Shown here: positions 61,515 to 64,000 of the stretch, piece after piece
Position numbering within the stretch: the first letter of the stretch is position 1
Layout: every line of letters starts with the position of its first letter
Source of the DNA: Chamaelirium japonicum
Taxonomy: Eukaryota; Streptophyta; Magnoliopsida; Liliales; Melanthiaceae
NCBI GenBank assembly: GCA_947650365.1
Contig: OX393557.1
Coordinates: forward strand, 33,235,099 to 33,299,098
Reading direction: 5' to 3'
DNA length: 64,000 bases
Program-made: the position numbers and the translations under genes
Notes under the pieces: model-generated
Told to the model about the DNA's origin: nothing
Databases searched by the model: none
What the model saw: the letters and a program-made list of their open reading frames with translations, nothing else

Positions 61515-62000
61515 GTCCCTGACAATGTAGAACACCTTAAAGTTTCATTTATCCTGAGGTCCCTGTGTTTTTTGGTAAACCCAAAACTATTCCCCCCGGT
61601 TTCATCTCCCATCTCTCCTGAGCAGTTCCGGTGGCGGCGACGAGCAGCTCCAGTGACGGTGGCATTCAGCGAGCAGCAGAGGCAGAGGAGAGGCAACGGT
61701 CGCGGCAGCAGCGTGCAACTCTGGCGGCGGCATTCGATTCGGTGGAAGATCCTAGGTCTAGGGTTCATCCCATGGCTTGTAGATCTCAAGGTTAGGTTCG
61801 GTGGCGAGCAGTGGCGGCGTTCAGTGGTTTGGTGCGACGAGCAACTCCAGTGATAATACGCAATTCAGTGGTCAGCTAGGTGGTTCATTGGTTTGGTGGT
61901 ATTCCAAAAGAAATTTTAAAATGCTGTGGAGGGCAATTTTGTCCATAGCATTTCAAAGTCCTTAGGCTTAACTGATCTCTTTGTCAGGGACGACTCACTA
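61515..62000. mobile_element. Putative non-autonomous element
   Basis: GTCCCTGACAA near 61525 is mirrored by TTGTCAGGGAC near 61981. The GC-rich interior (61620-61860) has open frames without recognisable domains. Target duplication not identified. Confidence 0.45.
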
Positions 62001-62256
62001 AGTCCCCCAAAAATTTAGAGGTTAATTAGTCCTAAATCCCTCCACATGTTTTTGTTTGAGCTAAAGGATACAAGTTGTTAGGATATTAGCTAAAGTTCCT
62101 CCCAAAGGACACGTTTGTACAGTAAGTCCTTAACCGAAAATATTGACTTTGTTATCCTTTAAATTATAAAATTGCCCCTCCAACAAGAGAATCCATTCGT
62201 TTCCAGTAAGAGTATCCATTTGTTTTTGGCATGAGTATCCATTCACCGATTAACAC

Positions 62257-62570
62257 TATACATGTAGCGATTGCTACAATGATTTCCCTGTAGCTACTAC
62301 AGTGAAAACACTATAGTAAGAGTATACATTCATCTCCGAAAAGAGTATCCATTCGTCATCAACAAGAGTATCTATTCTCCGAGTGACACTATGCATGTTG
62401 TGGTTGCTACAATAATTTCACTGTAGCAAGAGTATCCATTCGTCTTCAAAAAGAGTATCCATTCGGCTAATTGATACTCTTGCTACAGTGAAATCATTGC
62501 AGCAACAGACAATTTGCTAAATTGATACTTTTACTAAATCGAATTGATACTCTTGCTACATGCATAGTGT
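62257..62570. repeat. Second array of palindromic CACTGTAGC-type units
   Basis: GTAGCGATTGCTACAATGAT, CTGTAGCTACTACAGTGAAA and variants, interspersed with direct repeats of AAGAGTATCCATTCG (six or more). Related to 38008-38510. Confidence 0.75.
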
Positions 62571-62611
62571 TAACCAGCGAATGGATACTCATTCTGGAGA
62601 TGAATGGATAC

Positions 62612-63204
62612 TATGGCTACAACTCGGGCGGGTTCAGGGGTTAATCCATGCCCAACCCAAGAGGTTGAATCCATTGCCCAAGCCCAACCCAAGATCGGGT
62701 TGAACTTACTTAGCCCAAGCTCAACCCATCGGATTGGCTGGGTTGATCGGGTTGTGCAGGCGGGTGGGGGGTTGGCCGGTTTCAACATGGTAGAGGAGTA
62801 ATAATCAATATATAACAATTATTTTGTGATAATACAATACATAAAGCAATTCTTTGTATTTTTATATAGGTGATAGTCCATCGTTGGATGGATAAATACC
62901 CATCCAACATTGGGTATTAGAAGCGGGATAAATATCTATCAAAGTTCCACCATAGTGCGACCTCAATTTGTATTCAATGGATGGTCTAACAGATGGATTC
63001 TGATCAGACCTATTCAATAATATATTATATTAAATACTATTTACTAAATAGTCGGGTTGCCCGAGCCTCTGCCCAAGTCCAACCCGAATTGAGGTCAGGT
63101 TGGGATTTTCCAACCCAAGCCCAACCCATACAAGTAAAATCGCAACCCAAGCCCGCGCCAAATTCGGGTTGGGCTCGGGTTAGCCCGCCCAAGTTGCAAC
63201 CCTA
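62612..63204. mobile_element. hAT-like MITE with exact target duplication
   Basis: Termini TATGGCTACAACTCGGGCGG and GCCCGCCCAAGTTGCAACCC then TA are inverted repeats. The 8-bp duplication ATGGATAC is exact at 62604-62611 and 63205-63212. Sub-terminal CCCAAGCCCAACCC motifs on both sides, AT-rich centre. 593 bp, non-coding. Confidence 0.92.
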
Positions 63205-63378
63205 ATGGATACACCTTTTGTAGCATGTGAGGGGGTAAATAAGGACGAGGGACTTGCTATATAGCACGCAATGTTCGGGAGGGACTTGGTGCAATATGGA
63301 AACATTGCTTGTCCTTTAACTAATATACCTACCCCTCTGGTCTTAATTTTCTAGTCTTACCGAGAGTAATTAAATAAT

Positions 63379-63515
63379 ACCCCCTCTAGTTTTGATTTTT
63401 GAGTTTTACCCCATGTTTGATCGTAAATTCACATGGTTTTTTGCAATGAAAAAGTGGCTTTTGGGGGGGTAAGATTCAAAAATTAAGATGAGAGGGGGTA
63501 TTAATTTTTTTGTTA
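63379..63515. repeat. Short fold-back repeat
   Basis: ATACCCCCTCTAGTTTTGAT then TTTTGAGTTTTACCCC faces GGGGTAAGATTCAAAAATTA then AGATGAGAGGGGGTAT. It resembles the pyrimidine-armed MITEs at 5740 and 15699. Confidence 0.7.
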
Positions 63516-63519
63516 CCCC

Positions 63520-64000
63520 AATTAAGTGACGGGTATGGTAAAAAAATCCCAAAATTTTAAGGGAGACTTAGCCTCTTTTTTCTTTTTCTTTTTTTTTTTA
63601 ACCAGGGGTTATGTTCATGCACCCAGTCCAATAAAACTCATTCTTACAAAGCCTTTCTCATATGCCTCTCAACAAACCCTAGAGAGGAGATGCAAAGTGG
63701 TTCCACAAGATTGGACTTATCCTTACAATTCTTCATAAATATGCCTACAGTCGAATACAAAGATATGTATCCATTGTAGTGGGGAGAGATCCCCATCCGA
63801 TAGGCGGTAGAAGTCACCTGAAAATAAGGATTTGTGATGTTGGGGCTCTACTCAGAGAGAGGGGTCCCCAAGGAGTCGCCAAAGCAATAAACTCAAAGAG
63901 ATTACTCACACTGGATAAGCGATCCTCCGAGTAAGTAGGTGAACTCATGAAGTCTGTGATAATAATGCAAGTAGCAATCTTGGGGTTACCAATCGTGCCA
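63520..64000. other. Right edge, no gene seen
   Basis: AT-rich to about 63600, then unassigned sequence without recognisable coding or repeat structure. Confidence 0.5.

Overview
This window is a nuclear chromosome segment from a flowering plant. The genes have GT-AG introns of 76 bp to 7.1 kb. Intergenic DNA and introns are packed with plant-type transposable elements (LINE with RNase H, Copia, a non-autonomous LTR element, TRIMs, hAT-like and Tourist-like MITEs), and there are many long (GA)n/(CT)n and (TA)n microsatellites. I cannot name the species. One 500-N assembly gap lies at 29878-30377.

Layout. 1-1.1 kb: 5' part of a minus-strand gene for a small, probably plastid protein, running off the left edge. 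2.6-5.7 kb: decayed LINE on the minus strand. 6.1-17.8 kb: an intact five-exon gene on the plus strand for a SpoU/TrmH-type RNA 2'-O-methyltransferase; its 7.1-kb second intron holds a complete young LTR element with target-site duplication. 17.8-23 kb: repeats. 23.1-24.8 kb: frameshifted DYW-type PPR pseudogene. 26.9-28.3 kb: Copia remnant interrupted by a hAT-like MITE. 29.0-29.7 kb: frameshifted nodulin-related-protein gene, followed by the gap. 30.6-32.9 kb: a GC-rich 2.2-kb insertion between 40-bp perfect direct repeats. 33-36.2 kb: TRIM and Tourist-like elements. 37.0-37.6 kb: broken DUF7722-type gene. 38-41.4 kb: palindromic and hAT-like repeats. 41.4-61.1 kb: an intact 16-exon minus-strand gene for the ubiquitin-chain elongation factor E4/UFD2 (U-box, 1018 aa), its introns full of small transposons. 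61.1-64 kb: repeats only.

The two large genes are housekeeping genes (RNA modification; ubiquitin-proteasome) with no evident functional link. Every exon of both can be joined in frame with GT-AG junctions, so the frameshifts in the PPR, NRP and DUF7722 loci are unlikely to be mere poor sequence quality, although homopolymer errors remain possible for the last two. I found no new enzymatic system. The most unusual content is structural: six elements with exact or one-mismatch 8-bp or 5-bp target duplications found by eye, a nested hAT-in-hAT insertion inside an E4 intron, large palindromes bounded by microsatellites, arrays of palindromic units, and a gap at the centre of an inverted repeat.
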